A stretch of DNA of 64,000 nucleotides, taken from the NCBI GenBank assembly GCA_001949185.1, contig BDGG01000007.1, forward strand, positions 2,007,079 to 2,071,078, given 5' to 3'. How positions within the stretch are numbered: the first letter of the stretch is position 1; each line of letters begins with the position of its first letter. The notes beneath the pieces are model-generated. The model was given only the letters and a program-made list of their open reading frames with translations. It had not been told where the DNA came from and made no database searches. The stretch is from Ramazzottius varieornatus (taxonomy: Eukaryota; Tardigrada; Eutardigrada; Parachela; Ramazzottiidae). Below are positions 24,557-35,000 of the stretch, piece after piece. A program made the translations under genes and the position numbers.

Positions 24557-25249
24557 TTCATTGTCGATCGCACACCGCAGTGTCAACTGCTCATTCTTGT
24601 TACTCGTTTCGCACGTTCTGAAATATGCCATTTGTACAAGACTCTTTCGCTGCTGGAGAAATTCTTGATGACTAACGTAAGACAGAGACAGACGGTTCTT
24701 CGGCCCGCATGAAGTGGTGTGTGGCGACGTATCGAAGGAAGTATGTCTTGTGTACGTGCTGCTATTTATGGTCTGGCCAGATATGATACGTCAGAAGAAC
24801 GACACTTCTGACAGATGTTTGCGTTTTTTGCGGCTGCACTTCGTATGCAAGACACACCCACCAAGACGTTTTTTGGCTTATCTAAACTACTTAATATGCT
24901 GTTCGGTATGTATAGCCAGCAAGTATTGGATGGCATCGTACGGTCATGCCAAGTCGATCGAGTGACTGATCCACCATTTCGCTTGTTTGTCATCAACTGG
25001 CAGCATATACCATTTCTTGATGGTTGTTTATATAGGGCAATCGAGAACTGCGGCGCAAATTTCAAGCAGTGTCTTGGTGGGGTAGAATCATCTTGCGCAG
25101 GTCATTCACAGAGTCTCTGCGCAAATCTCTGCTTTTCTGGACTTTCTTTATTTTCTTAATCCTCTGTATTCTGCTCGGCATTTTGCATAGTCCGAAACAG
25201 GCACTCATCTAGGTACGGTACTGTACTGTACCAGAAGGGTTTGATTAGA
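24557..25249. other. Intergenic region between GPCR and first SCP-like gene
   Basis: About 690 bp with no supported gene. It ends in the short alternating stretch GGTACGGTACTGTACTGTAC at about 25212, 20-40 bp before the SCP-like start codon. Confidence 0.35.
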
Positions 25250-26585
25250 ATGGGCGACGACAACTTCTTCCGACATAAACATTTGTTCATTTTCCTAAAG
25301 CAATGGGGTAAGTGGGTGTACAGATAGTCGATCTTGAGGAGCATCAAAGTTACAGTTTAGTTGTTGAATTGTCGACTATGCAATCTGTCTGTGTCTATCA
25401 TGGGCAGATGTGGACTGTGATGGCGTACTCAGTTCGGAAGACTTTGACTTGCTGGCTCAACGATTCGCCATCTACCAAAGACACGGTAAGTCCCGCTAGT
25501 CCCCATGTTCCATTTTCCACCATGGTGGCTACTTGTTCAGGACCTTGACAATTTGTGATGCTGCTGGTCAACAGGGAAGTTTGAGAAAGATGTGGTCGAT
25601 CGGTGGCGAGCCATCGTCGGGGGATGGTGGACTAACTTCACCGGCGCAGCCGACGCCAATCTGGTACCTCCCATTCACAACACGCCAGACGAGAGATTAT
25701 GGTACAGTAAAGATCATTGGACAGGTCCAAAGGAAATCCGACGGCGAAATGGAAATTCGACCGTGGAGAAGTGTCGAAAAATGTCTTAGTGTGAATCGGT
25801 CGCGTACGTACGTGCTTCCGTACCGCCGTAGCGAAAAGGCCTGTACCATGATTTTTACCGTACCATAATTTCTCGTCCTGCGACGCGTGTGTATTGCTTT
25901 GGGAAAACAAGGTTGCAGCTCTTCTGTACTACAGGACAAAAGCATTACATTCGAAGAGTGGATAGCCTTCTTCAAGAATCTGGCAGCCACCACCAAATCT
26001 CACACCGAACTACCCGAGTTCCTCAAAATGTATTTAAAGGTGAGTGCGCCACATCGGCGCCACCTGTGGTGGCTCAAAAGACGCTGTCTGACGCTGCCTT
26101 CTTCATCTTGCAGATCTCCTTTACCTACATCGATTTCAACAGTAAGTTCAACAATGGTCTGAAAAGAACCTTCCCAGTTGTAGCCATCGATCCCGCCTCA
26201 CTCACACACACACACACACAATTTCTTTTCAGAAGATGGATTGTTTGATATTCGAGATTACCGCATGTTGTTGGCTTCGACCAACGGCGATTTGCGAAGA
26301 GCCGACGATGCCTTCAACTCCATGCTTGGAGTAAGGGAGATGCTGCTTTTCTACCTCGACTAAGTCATCTGGCTTGCCGCATGAGCCTTCAAGATTGTCT
26401 GTTGGTTGCAGGAGGCGGACAAGAAGAAGCAAGCCTTGTCCGGAGAGCGCTACTACGAGCTGATGTATGACTTTTGGACCTCTTCCAACCCAAATTCTCC
26501 TGGTCGATATATCTGCGGCATTTACGATTACCTCCCAAAGGACAAACTGGAAAACTACCATCGCCTTCTACTCAACACCAAGTAG
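25250..26585 (+). CDS. Sarcoplasmic calcium-binding protein-like EF-hand protein (paralogue A)
   Basis: Seven exons, 25250..25307, 25408..25485, 25575..25663, 25935..26039, 26114..26141, 26233..26330 and 26412..26585, all phase-consistent, sum to 630 nt, 209 aa. Three EF-hand loops are visible: residues 20-31 (DVDCDGVLSSED), 72-83 (DANLDKSITFEE, with K in place of the central Gly) and 117-128 (DFNKDGLFDIRD). Length and EF-hand layout fit invertebrate sarcoplasmic calcium-binding proteins or calexcitin, cytosolic Ca2+ buffers of muscle and neurons. Conserved aromatic blocks include VVDRWRAIVGGWW and YYELMYDFW. There is no signal peptide. Intron 3 carries a MITE. The gene converges with paralogue B on the minus strand, 108 bp away. 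Confidence 0.88.
25676..25890. mobile_element. Short MITE in intron 3 of SCP-like gene A
   Basis: About 215 bp bounded by imperfect inverted repeats. The left end contains GACGAGAGATTATGGTACAG and the right end the complementary CCGTACCATAATTTCTCGTC, a match of roughly 40 bp. Only structural evidence supports it; I could not fix the exact ends or a target duplication. It makes up most of this 271 bp intron, whereas the gene's other introns are 74-100 nt. Confidence 0.6.
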
Positions 26586-26693
26586 AACGAATAATAAGGA
26601 AGAGAAAGCTACTACCATGTCATATGCAAACCAAAGGATAAAACTCTTGAACTAATCTTCCTGGTCCATGCCGTCTTGATTTCGGCCATTTTG

Positions 26694-27932
26694 TCAAAGA
26701 GACATGTTTTCGTATGGACCTAATATGTACTGTCCTCGGCATGCGGGATGGTGACTGGTCCAGTACTCGTAAAACAGCTCGTCAAACCGTTGACGTGACA
26801 AAATGCTGTCGTTGCGCAGATCAGTGCTCTGGAAAGGAACAGATCAAAACATCGTAAGGAATGTTCCGATGAATTACAGCCAGTTGGCGTATTCTACATG
26901 ACGGTCTTTGTGGTCCTCACCGACAGCATGAATGCGTAGCAATCGTTGCTTCTCATGATATCCATATTGTTTTTGGCCACGTATATCCTTCGAAAGAAAT
27001 ACAGTAACTTCAGAATAGCGGCTAAAACATGTCGAATTGACACGTGGTATACCGGTAGTCTTTAACGCAGATCAAGCCGTCTTCTGGCAAAAAGAAATGA
27101 AGAGACATTGCGTAAGATTTAGAAAACTGTTGACATGAGAGACGCTCCTTCATGAACTTACTGTTGTAGTCCATGCGAACAAAGAGTAAATTGCCGTAAG
27201 CTTTCAGGAAGTCCTGCAGAAGGCGGAAACTTTACAGAATCCGCTTTTGGTCAAATGCAGCTTCTGAAGTCTTACAGGTAATTCCCGGTAGCTATCGGCC
27301 AAGATGCTGACTTTCTTCAGAAAGCGGGCCCAGTCTTCGAAGGAAACGGCTCCAGATCTTCTATCGCTCGACCCCTATAATAATAATAAACCGCCCGTCC
27401 CACTTCCTTCATCTTACGCCAGAAGTTGAAGTCTTGGGGCATGGCTGATTTCTAATCCGACTTTGTATTTACCGCGGAAAATAGGCGGAAACAGTCTTTG
27501 ACTCGAAATACGCCGCAGCATAAGACACGATATTCTTGCACAACCACCACGACCTGGAGGTGGTAAAAGAAGGGTAAAACACTATCTTCCCAACTGACCT
27601 TGTTTGAGAAATCAGGACTGGAGGGTGTGGCTTCAGCCAGGAGGATGTCCCACCAGCCGCCGAGGTACGATCGCCATCGGGCTACAACGTCTTCCTCCCA
27701 CTTTCCATGCCGTTGCAGGACCGCCAGTGTTTCCGCGTTGCTCATGAAATCCTCGGCCGTCAGCCATCCATCTCCATCCAGATCTATCGCACACACCAGA
27801 ACAGATGAGCTACAGTATTCCCACCGGCCAAATTTGCCAGCATTCTTGCCAACGCCGCAGACAGTTCTCACCCCACGACTTGTAAAAGTTGAAGAGATGC
27901 CGCTCCTTGTAGTTGTCTTTCAAACTTGCCAT
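26694..27932 (-). CDS. Sarcoplasmic calcium-binding protein-like EF-hand protein (paralogue B)
   Basis: Seven minus-strand exons, 27872..27932, 27599..27783, 27276..27374, 27162..27213, 27053..27083, 26921..26987 and 26694..26828, sum to 630 nt, 209 aa, the same length as paralogue A. Matching blocks: RHLFNFYKSWG (A: KHLFIFLKQWG), the EF loop DLDGDGWLTAED at 21-32, DVVARWRSYLGGWW, FEDWARFLKKV, a loop containing NKDGLICVKD, and FDELFYEYW (A: YYELMYDFW). The middle loop around SSDRRSGAVSFED is degenerate, so probably two sites bind Ca2+. Intron positions differ from A: the RHG/GKW intron of A is absent here, and B has an extra intron between ELP and DFLK. The small exon 27053..27083 is 31 nt. 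A tail-to-tail duplicate. Confidence 0.85.
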
Positions 27933-28802
27933 ACCCACAACTATCACGGAGACAGCTTTTTCTGAAAAGCAATCCTTCGGGGAAGGTCTGTACCTCTTCT
28001 TAGGCCAGACTACGCAAATCAGCGAAAGTAACTGTTATACTTGCACAGCTGACGCACCTGTTTGCACTTCCGGGCGAGCTACGCTGACACTTGCACTACC
28101 ACTCTCGTTTCCACCGATGGTAAAATTAATGAGCTATTGGTCCATCATGAAAACATCAAGGCAGGGTCGCCCACTTAGAGTCTAGCTGGTCTTCATGCAT
28201 TCCATGCGGCACACTTGAGAAACCTGTTTCAGCCTGTTTCTCCAACGCGTTGAACACACATCGGCCTCAACAGCAGCACAGATGGTCCTTCACTCAGCCG
28301 TGTTTTGTCCTTTTATCGTTTGATTGTCAAAAAGCTTAATGGGAAACCGTCGCCGTTCAAGCGCTAGAGATTCATTATGCATGCAGATCTTGGCCATGCC
28401 ACAGTGAGTTTGCGTTGTCCCCGAAATTCGGGCGAAAGGGAAGGTGTTATGCCGTGATGTCAGATGACGGAGAGTCATGTCCGCAGCATGTCATGTGAGG
28501 TAAGCCATGACTTGACACAGTGTGCAATGATAAATAGCACTTCGATACTTTGATCGACTTTCTTCCCGTCATCCAGAGTTTGAATTCCTCCGTTAACCTC
28601 TCACGGTTACCCACGGGAGGATAGTTGTATGTGAAGAGTTAGTAGAGGCTGCACAACGACCGATGACCGATATTATGCTCTGGCAAATTCGTTCACGGGC
28701 AACGATCAGCTGACAGGGCATTCTCTCTCCGATTGTCATGATTACCATTTATATTCCTTGTAGCTATCGGAGCCTGTCGCATCTTCCCTTACTTCGGAAC
28801 TC
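27933..28802. promoter_or_regulatory. Divergent region between SCP-like B and TMEM41B
   Basis: 870 bp between two divergent start codons. No ORF is supported and no clear TATA box is seen; presumably it holds both promoters. Confidence 0.35.
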
Positions 28803-30192
28803 ATGATCGAGATGGAGGAGCCTCTCATGCCAGAAACCACCATTAAACACCAGATTCAAAAGGCCATTCCCGGCACGCGCAAATCTTACGCAGTCTTTGG
28901 TGGAATTTTCCTCTTGTCCCTTGTCTGCATGGGTCTCCTTTACACCAGCTTCCCCAACTTCGAACCGTAAGGTAACTCTCCTCAGAATCTTCATTGATAT
29001 CCTAAAAGAGGCCTTCCTTACAGAGAAGAGAAAGCGGTTTTCAAGCTTCCCAAGAACATCGACGACGCCAAAGCCTTGGGAGCCGTCTTGAATCGATACA
29101 AGGAGAAATATCACTATCAAGTCTTTGCATCTTTCTTCCTGACCTATATTTTGTAAGTTCCTCTCTCTCGTTTTGTATTTTACTGTGGCAAAAGGATAAA
29201 CGATGTTTGCTTCACAGTTTGCAATCCTTCGCTATTCCTGGCTCCATATTCCTAAGCATTCTATCGGGATTTCTATTTCCATTTCCGGTGGCCTTATTCA
29301 CCGTTTGCGCAGTAAGTCTATCACGTTTTTACGTACAACATGTAGCGGAACATGACCATATCTCCCCGTATGCAGGCTGTCGAGCGTCACCACCCTCTCC
29401 TGTGTCGTTCGTTGCTTTTTTTGATTTCTCGGAATACTTTCTCTTCATTTTCGCTTTTCATTGTAGTGTTCTGCGATAGGAGCTTCCTGTTGCTACTTAC
29501 TGTCGCTGATGGCCGGTCGACCACTGTTGATGAAGTATTTCCCGGAACGGGTCGCAGACTGGACGCAACATGTAAGGAAAGGTCGTAGCAAAGTCTAGGC
29601 TCTGTTATGCTTTCCGAGATGGGCCGTGGGACTAATGTTGTTACAAAATACCAACGATTACATTTCTGCGATTTTTTTCGTGTGTTGTAGGTTGATAAAC
29701 ATCGAGACAGTTTGCTGAACTACATAATCTTCTTGCGCATCACTCCTTTCCTTCCCAACTGGTTCATCAATGTCGCATCTCCCGTCATTGGTGTATCCCT
29801 CCAGCACTTCTTTCTCGGCACTTTTCTCGGTAAGGATATGTTTTTCTTGAGTTTCAACAAGTTCATTCATTTTTTCTTTGCGAAGTCAGGCACAAAAGAA
29901 TTGCACAAGGAGAATCGAACCTATGTCGTCCGATCAATGACCGTTGTCTTATTGCACCATGATGAAGCAGTTGTAATGTTACATGATAGGATGTACTGAG
30001 TAATGCTGTGCGTTGGTTCCAGGCGTGGCGCCACCGTCGTTTGTGGCCGTCCAAGCTGGAAAGACCCTGCACAAGCTCTCTTCCAGCACAGACGCCTTTT
30101 CCTGGACCAGTGTGATCCTCCTCGGCGTTTTCGCCCTTCTTTCTTTAATTCCGATAGTTTTCAAAAAGCATTTAGCGCGAAAGTTTGATTGA
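28803..30192 (+). CDS. TMEM41B: TMEM41B, ER lipid scramblase with VTT/DedA domain
   Basis: Six exons, 28803..28966, 29024..29152, 29218..29311, 29467..29571, 29691..29829 and 30023..30192, sum to 801 nt, 266 aa. TMEM41B is an ER multi-pass phospholipid scramblase needed for autophagosome formation and lipid mobilisation. The sequence is nearly that of vertebrate TMEM41B in the VTT core: DDAKALGAVLNRYK, FAIPGSIFLSILSGFLFPFP, NYIIFLRITPFLPNWFIN, GTFLGVAPPSFVAVQAGKTL, and the C-terminal basic KKHLARKFD ER-type tail. The first membrane helix is FGGIFLLSLVCMGLLY. The start at 28803 follows an upstream stop-containing region; another ATG at 28812 is equally possible. The donor at exon 1 (GTAAGG) overlaps an in-frame TAA. 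Confidence 0.95.
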
Positions 30193-30794
30193 TTGTGGGC
30201 AATTGGTATGTTTCATCGATTCCGGTGTAAGAGTGAGTATCAGCAGCTGCACCCTTGTTGTTTTTTTCTTTGTTTCCCAGCCATCGATCACAACTACATT
30301 TTTCTGTAGTACATGATTATAGCCACTTTCCATTGACAGATGTGCCAGATTATGTCTGTTTTATGCGGCACCAGACAAAGAAGCCGGAGATAAGTCTGAT
30401 GGCAGCTCTCTCGCGTATTTGGGCTAATCCGAGGTAGAATGGTCTTTAGAAAATTTATCTATCAACAAAAATCATTAATCCGTATCAAGGTCGGCTTGGC
30501 TTTGTGTGTACCAGTTTTCTGTGCTTAAGCTGGCAAGGATTGCTCGGTCACGTATTGACCAGACGAGATGGTCGATCATGATCATGACTATCTATTCCGC
30601 ACATAGCAGATACTCGTACTCGTACTACGAAACCGGTCCATGACGTGGCTGGTTTGCTCTGCTGAATCATCATTCCTACGCTGTATAGATTGTGTTTCTC
30701 CGATACTAACAATGTCGCTCGATGATTCACACGTTGCGTATGAGGATGGGTGAATGTTTCATCTTTCGGTATCAAACGCTAACAGCAGTGCCGG
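30193..30794. other. Spacer after TMEM41B
   Basis: 600 bp. An upstream exon of the next gene may lie here, because its first visible exon begins right after an AACAG acceptor-like site, but I cannot identify it. Confidence 0.3.
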
Positions 30795-31359
30795 ATGAAA
30801 GACATCTTTGACCGGCCATTCAGTAATCCAGTACAGTTTGAACTGACAGGAAATGTTGATGCATCCTCTCTCCATGTGTCCATCTGTACATCCTTGTCTT
30901 TCAATGGTCGGCTAATGGGGAATTCAAGGCTTGAGTCTCGGATCTGTCAGTACAATTTCGAGCCATCATGCTGGTCATCTTTGAAAGGTTACAAAATTAC
31001 GCAGGTTTTCTACGATAGATTAACCGGTGAACGTTTTCAACGGTCATTTCAGACGGAATATATTGTTGACGGTAAGTTTGCTTTTTTCATTCGAAGGATG
31101 GTGGGAAAACTCGCTTATACGGTTTGTTGCGGTCAACGGTTAATTAGTGAGTCAATGGAGCTTAACTTGGCGCTTCCGCTTTGGCAAGTTAACGTTCACG
31201 GTAGAGTATCAGCGAGTACCGTTATGGTGGAAGTTAGACAAGCATGTTTGGTCTGGCAATTTGCCCGCGGATGTTGTCGCAGGCGTTCAGCAACTGCCGG
31301 CAAAGGTGCACAACTTTAAAATGGGTCTGTCACGGAGAGGAGAACCCTGTCGGTCGTAA
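30795..31359 (+). CDS. Unrecognised small spliced gene
   Basis: Two exons, 30795..31071 and 31148..31359, join in phase 1 across a 76 nt intron with a canonical GTAAGT donor and a TTAATTAG acceptor, giving 162 aa. The sequence has the composition of a folded protein (PFSNPVQFELTGNVD, GYKITQVFYDRLTGE, LTWRFRFGKLTFTVEY, VPLWWKLDKHVW), but I do not recognise the family. There is no signal peptide in the visible part. An AACAG site just before the first ATG suggests that an upstream exon exists, so the real N-terminus may be longer. Support is the long open frame, the phase-matched splice and the compositional bias. Confidence 0.5.
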
Positions 31360-32034
31360 AAGGTGTAACCGAGCGTTGCATGAGTCAACACCGTTTTAAT
31401 GAGGGATTTTCCTTATCGTGATGGAAGTTGTCAACGGCGCAGCCTCAGAATTACCGGTTTCCTTTTCCGCGGCACACACTTCAGCAAATCATTCTGGCCA
31501 CGGGGACATTTGAAATAACAAGCTGAAGTATAAAATGCCCAGTGTGGTTTCCTCAAAGATCGGGTAACTTTGACATGATTGCGTTTACTTAGGGCATAAA
31601 TACTTTGATAAGAAGTTTGCGGACGAATTTCAAGTGGACAGAGGGCGGCAGTGACAGCATTGCGATCTAGTTACACCGTAATCCAGATCACAAAACCGAC
31701 GGTACGGACTGTGGTAACCGCCCCCTCACCCTTTCTAATGGGCGGCATTACGTTAATTAAACGAATCATATTTGGTAAAGGTGTGCGCCACTGGTGACCA
31801 TTGGTTTGTTGATTGGACTGATTGATCGGCAAGCCGCAGTTTGCCACTCGATAAACGATTGAAATCACAGCAACTCTTTTTGACTTTTTATCCGAAGTCA
31901 CTCGCATCTCTTTGCAGGAATTTTATCCCATCTCTGTGCTGCTCCCGACAAAACTGGATTAACCACACGAAGCGAGGACAAATCTATATCCGGGACCAGC
32001 TGAGGGAATTCTGACGTGGATCGACTTGTCAGCC
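31360..32034. other. Intergenic region upstream of the winged-helix/phosphorylase gene
   Basis: 675 bp, no supported gene. Presumably contains the promoter of the next gene; no specific element recognised. Confidence 0.3.
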
Positions 32035-35000
32035 ATGGCGGCGACGAAAGCAGTCAACGGCACTGTTGCCGATCTAGGTAAGCTCCGATAGTCTCCCATT
32101 CAGCAGGCTTTCTCCCTTGCTTTCACATTTTGCCACTGTAAAGTAGAAATCAGGCTGTTTCTCCGTCGTTGCCGCTGCAGTGTCAAGTGCAGAAAATAGG
32201 CTAATTCGATTTCTGGCGAATTTTAAAGAAGGGTTTAATCGATAACAGGTTGCTGTTTTGATTGATTTGTTGTAACGGATGATTTGACAAATGGTTGATT
32301 GGGTTTCTTGATTGGCTGTTGTGGTTTCGAGTTTATTTTCCGTTTCCGTTACCATCGATTATTCCCTGCGCAATCGACCTCATTCCATTACTCTCTAGTT
32401 TGCCGTGTTTGTTCGGTCATGCACATAACTGACAGTGGTCTTGAATGTCCAACTATGCCTTCCTCATGCTGAGCACGAGAGTGTAAGCTATAGCTGGGTT
32501 CACGTGACGCGTGTTGACATGACTTGAGAGATGCAGCCATTCTCCATCTGTCATCTTGCAGCTTTTATCACCCAGCAGGATATCCAACATTCCTGCCTCA
32601 CTGGCCTTGTGTCCGAACATCGGTAGCTCATGTCTGAGAGAGGATGTCCGAAAAAGCAACCGAAAAGCAGCTAGAAATCAGTCCTACAGAGAAATTTTCA
32701 CTGTTGGGTTTATAATTCTGCCGTTTTTCTACGATACACCCTGGCAGGTTCATGCCGACACGGCCCTGTTACCGAGGCTAAATTTGCCATTTTTCTACGA
32801 GAAAGGTTATCAGGTCTGTGCTAGCACGGCCTGTTTCGGGGTTGAAAATATCGTAGAAATAAGGCGGAATTGACTCTTATGGATGGCCTTCTTTTGTTAG
32901 ACTGATTGATTGGGTTGTGCAGGCACTATCGAAAAAAATGCTCTCATTGAGATTGAGAACACGTTTTTTGTTTGTTCACCCCAATGAATCCATAAATTTG
33001 ACTCTTCAGACAGTTTTTACGGCCTTGCGAAGTTTTGTACTCATTTTTTACGATTGTCGCAGAGATGATTACACCTTTTGAGCCGAAGAATATTGCCCAT
33101 ATTGGACAGTGGTGGTGTGAGTCGTTTCGGACCGGTGAGTACACCATTGCCTCATCAACACCTCCATCCTCGCAACGCGGACACCTTCCACGCCTCCCTA
33201 TCTGTATTGCCCATAAAGCGTGCCTGATCTTGCGTGCCAACGAACAAAACTAGACACTTTTTTCAAGCGTCAAATCACATTAAACATTTCGTTGCTGGCA
33301 GGAATATCGGGTTTTCGAGGTTTTTGGTGGCGTGAGAAACGGAGGAGATTGGTGCAGGTCCGATGAAGCTGTACGATGGGCGATGTGCTGTTGACGTATA
33401 GTACTTTGCCTTGTGTAATGTCTTCATCATTAATCGTGCTGGTCAACGCATGCAAGAAACGAGAGAAAAGGATAACTCTTGAGACTTGACACTCCCCGAG
33501 TGATGTTGATAGGCGATGTAATCACAGAGTTCTTGGAGCTGGCTGAAAATTAGAAATTGGCTGTGCCGTCAAGACGATACGGCCAAGAAAAGCGTCAAAC
33601 ACTGAAGTTGGAAAGAAGAAATTGATTGGTGGAGCTACATGTTAGCGGAGGTGGTCAACAAATGTGTGCCTGTCCTGTACAGGTGTTGTTGTGGTTGCAG
33701 AGAAAGTGATCCTAACGCCGGTGGCCAAAGGCGACGACTGGACCATCCTGCAGCTGGAGCGCAAACGCGTCGATACCCAGCATTTAGGCAAGGACGTGCA
33801 CGTTGCCGGAGGAGCGCACAAGGGACTGCTTGTCAACCGCCAACTGTCAAATGGTTAGTTTACAACCTCGAAACTTACGCCTTCAGCCCTAAATCTAAAC
33901 CTCTTGCTCTTTTGCTGATGACAGCGGCGGACTATGGCGACCCCATCCCGCCCCAAGTGCACCTGGACTTTAACGTCTTTTTGGTGGACCAGAAGACGGG
34001 CAAGCACTCGATGGAGAATCGGCTGCTCAAGTTTTGGTTCAAGGCCGACATTGACCCCGAACAGCAAATGTGGCTTGCCGCAGAGTACTTTAAGGAACTG
34101 GTCAACCCAGAGACCTTCCCCCGCGGTATCAAAGCCCTTATCTTATCGCTTTTTGCAAGAGTTAGCGCCACATTGTCGCCCTCTGTACACTGCTGTATAT
34201 TTGCATTGTTCTTTGCTAGATTACGTCGGCTTTATTACTCGTCTGATGAAGCTGATGCAGAAAACCTACACACAAATAGCCTGCCTCAAAATCCACCTCA
34301 AACAACTACCACCACCCTCCATCGCACCAAAACCACCCATTTGGCTAAGTAAGTTCGCTCTTCGCCTGCCTCCAATTTTGTCACCACGAAGAAACACCGA
34401 ACAAAATCTGATTTCTGTATTACCCGCTAACAGTCACGCTGTTCCATTACATTGCACATACTGAAAGTGAATACTTTGCACTCCGTTTCGGGCAGGGTAC
34501 GTTATTCAGTGCTGCTTTTGCATTGGATGGTACCAAGTAAAAGCATGGTTATGCTGTTCGGTTTATGGTCGGGTTGACTAGTTGGTCTGTTCGTAGGTGC
34601 CGAAGCGGAAAGCAACAAAGTGATTGAAGTCCTGACAGAAGAGACCCTCTTGGAGATGATCGAACGAGCCTTCCCCAACGGCCTAGCTTTCAAGGATATT
34701 GCCAAGTAAGCCATTGTCCCAGTCACTTTTCTATTTCGACCATCTGACCATATTCCATCACAAGAGGCAAGGGTGCAATGACGGCATTGTTGTGCACAAA
34801 GAGTAGCCCTCAAGTCAAAGTCAGTAGCGCATTTGCATACAAGGGTGATCATCCAATCATCCGTCCATCAGCTGGTAGTGACCACACGTCCTGTCCGCAG
34901 GCTTGTTAGGCGTGTTATTGATGAATGGTCATCCGCTTGGACGACTTTGCACTGATCGTAAATTGAAAGTGTGTCCAACGGATGCGTAAACAGACTATCA

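Noticed and set aside
27022-27052. A 31 nt intron in SCP-like gene B (GTATAC ... TTTTAG)
   Set aside because: The frame it yields does not meet the next exon. A 65 nt intron ending TTTCGAAG gives 22 residues that align one-to-one with paralogue A.
34126-34219. Reading through the retained segment after PRGIK in the phosphorylase gene
   Set aside because: A GTATCA donor and a TTTGCTAG acceptor give a phase-matched join, and the retained sequence has no coding character.
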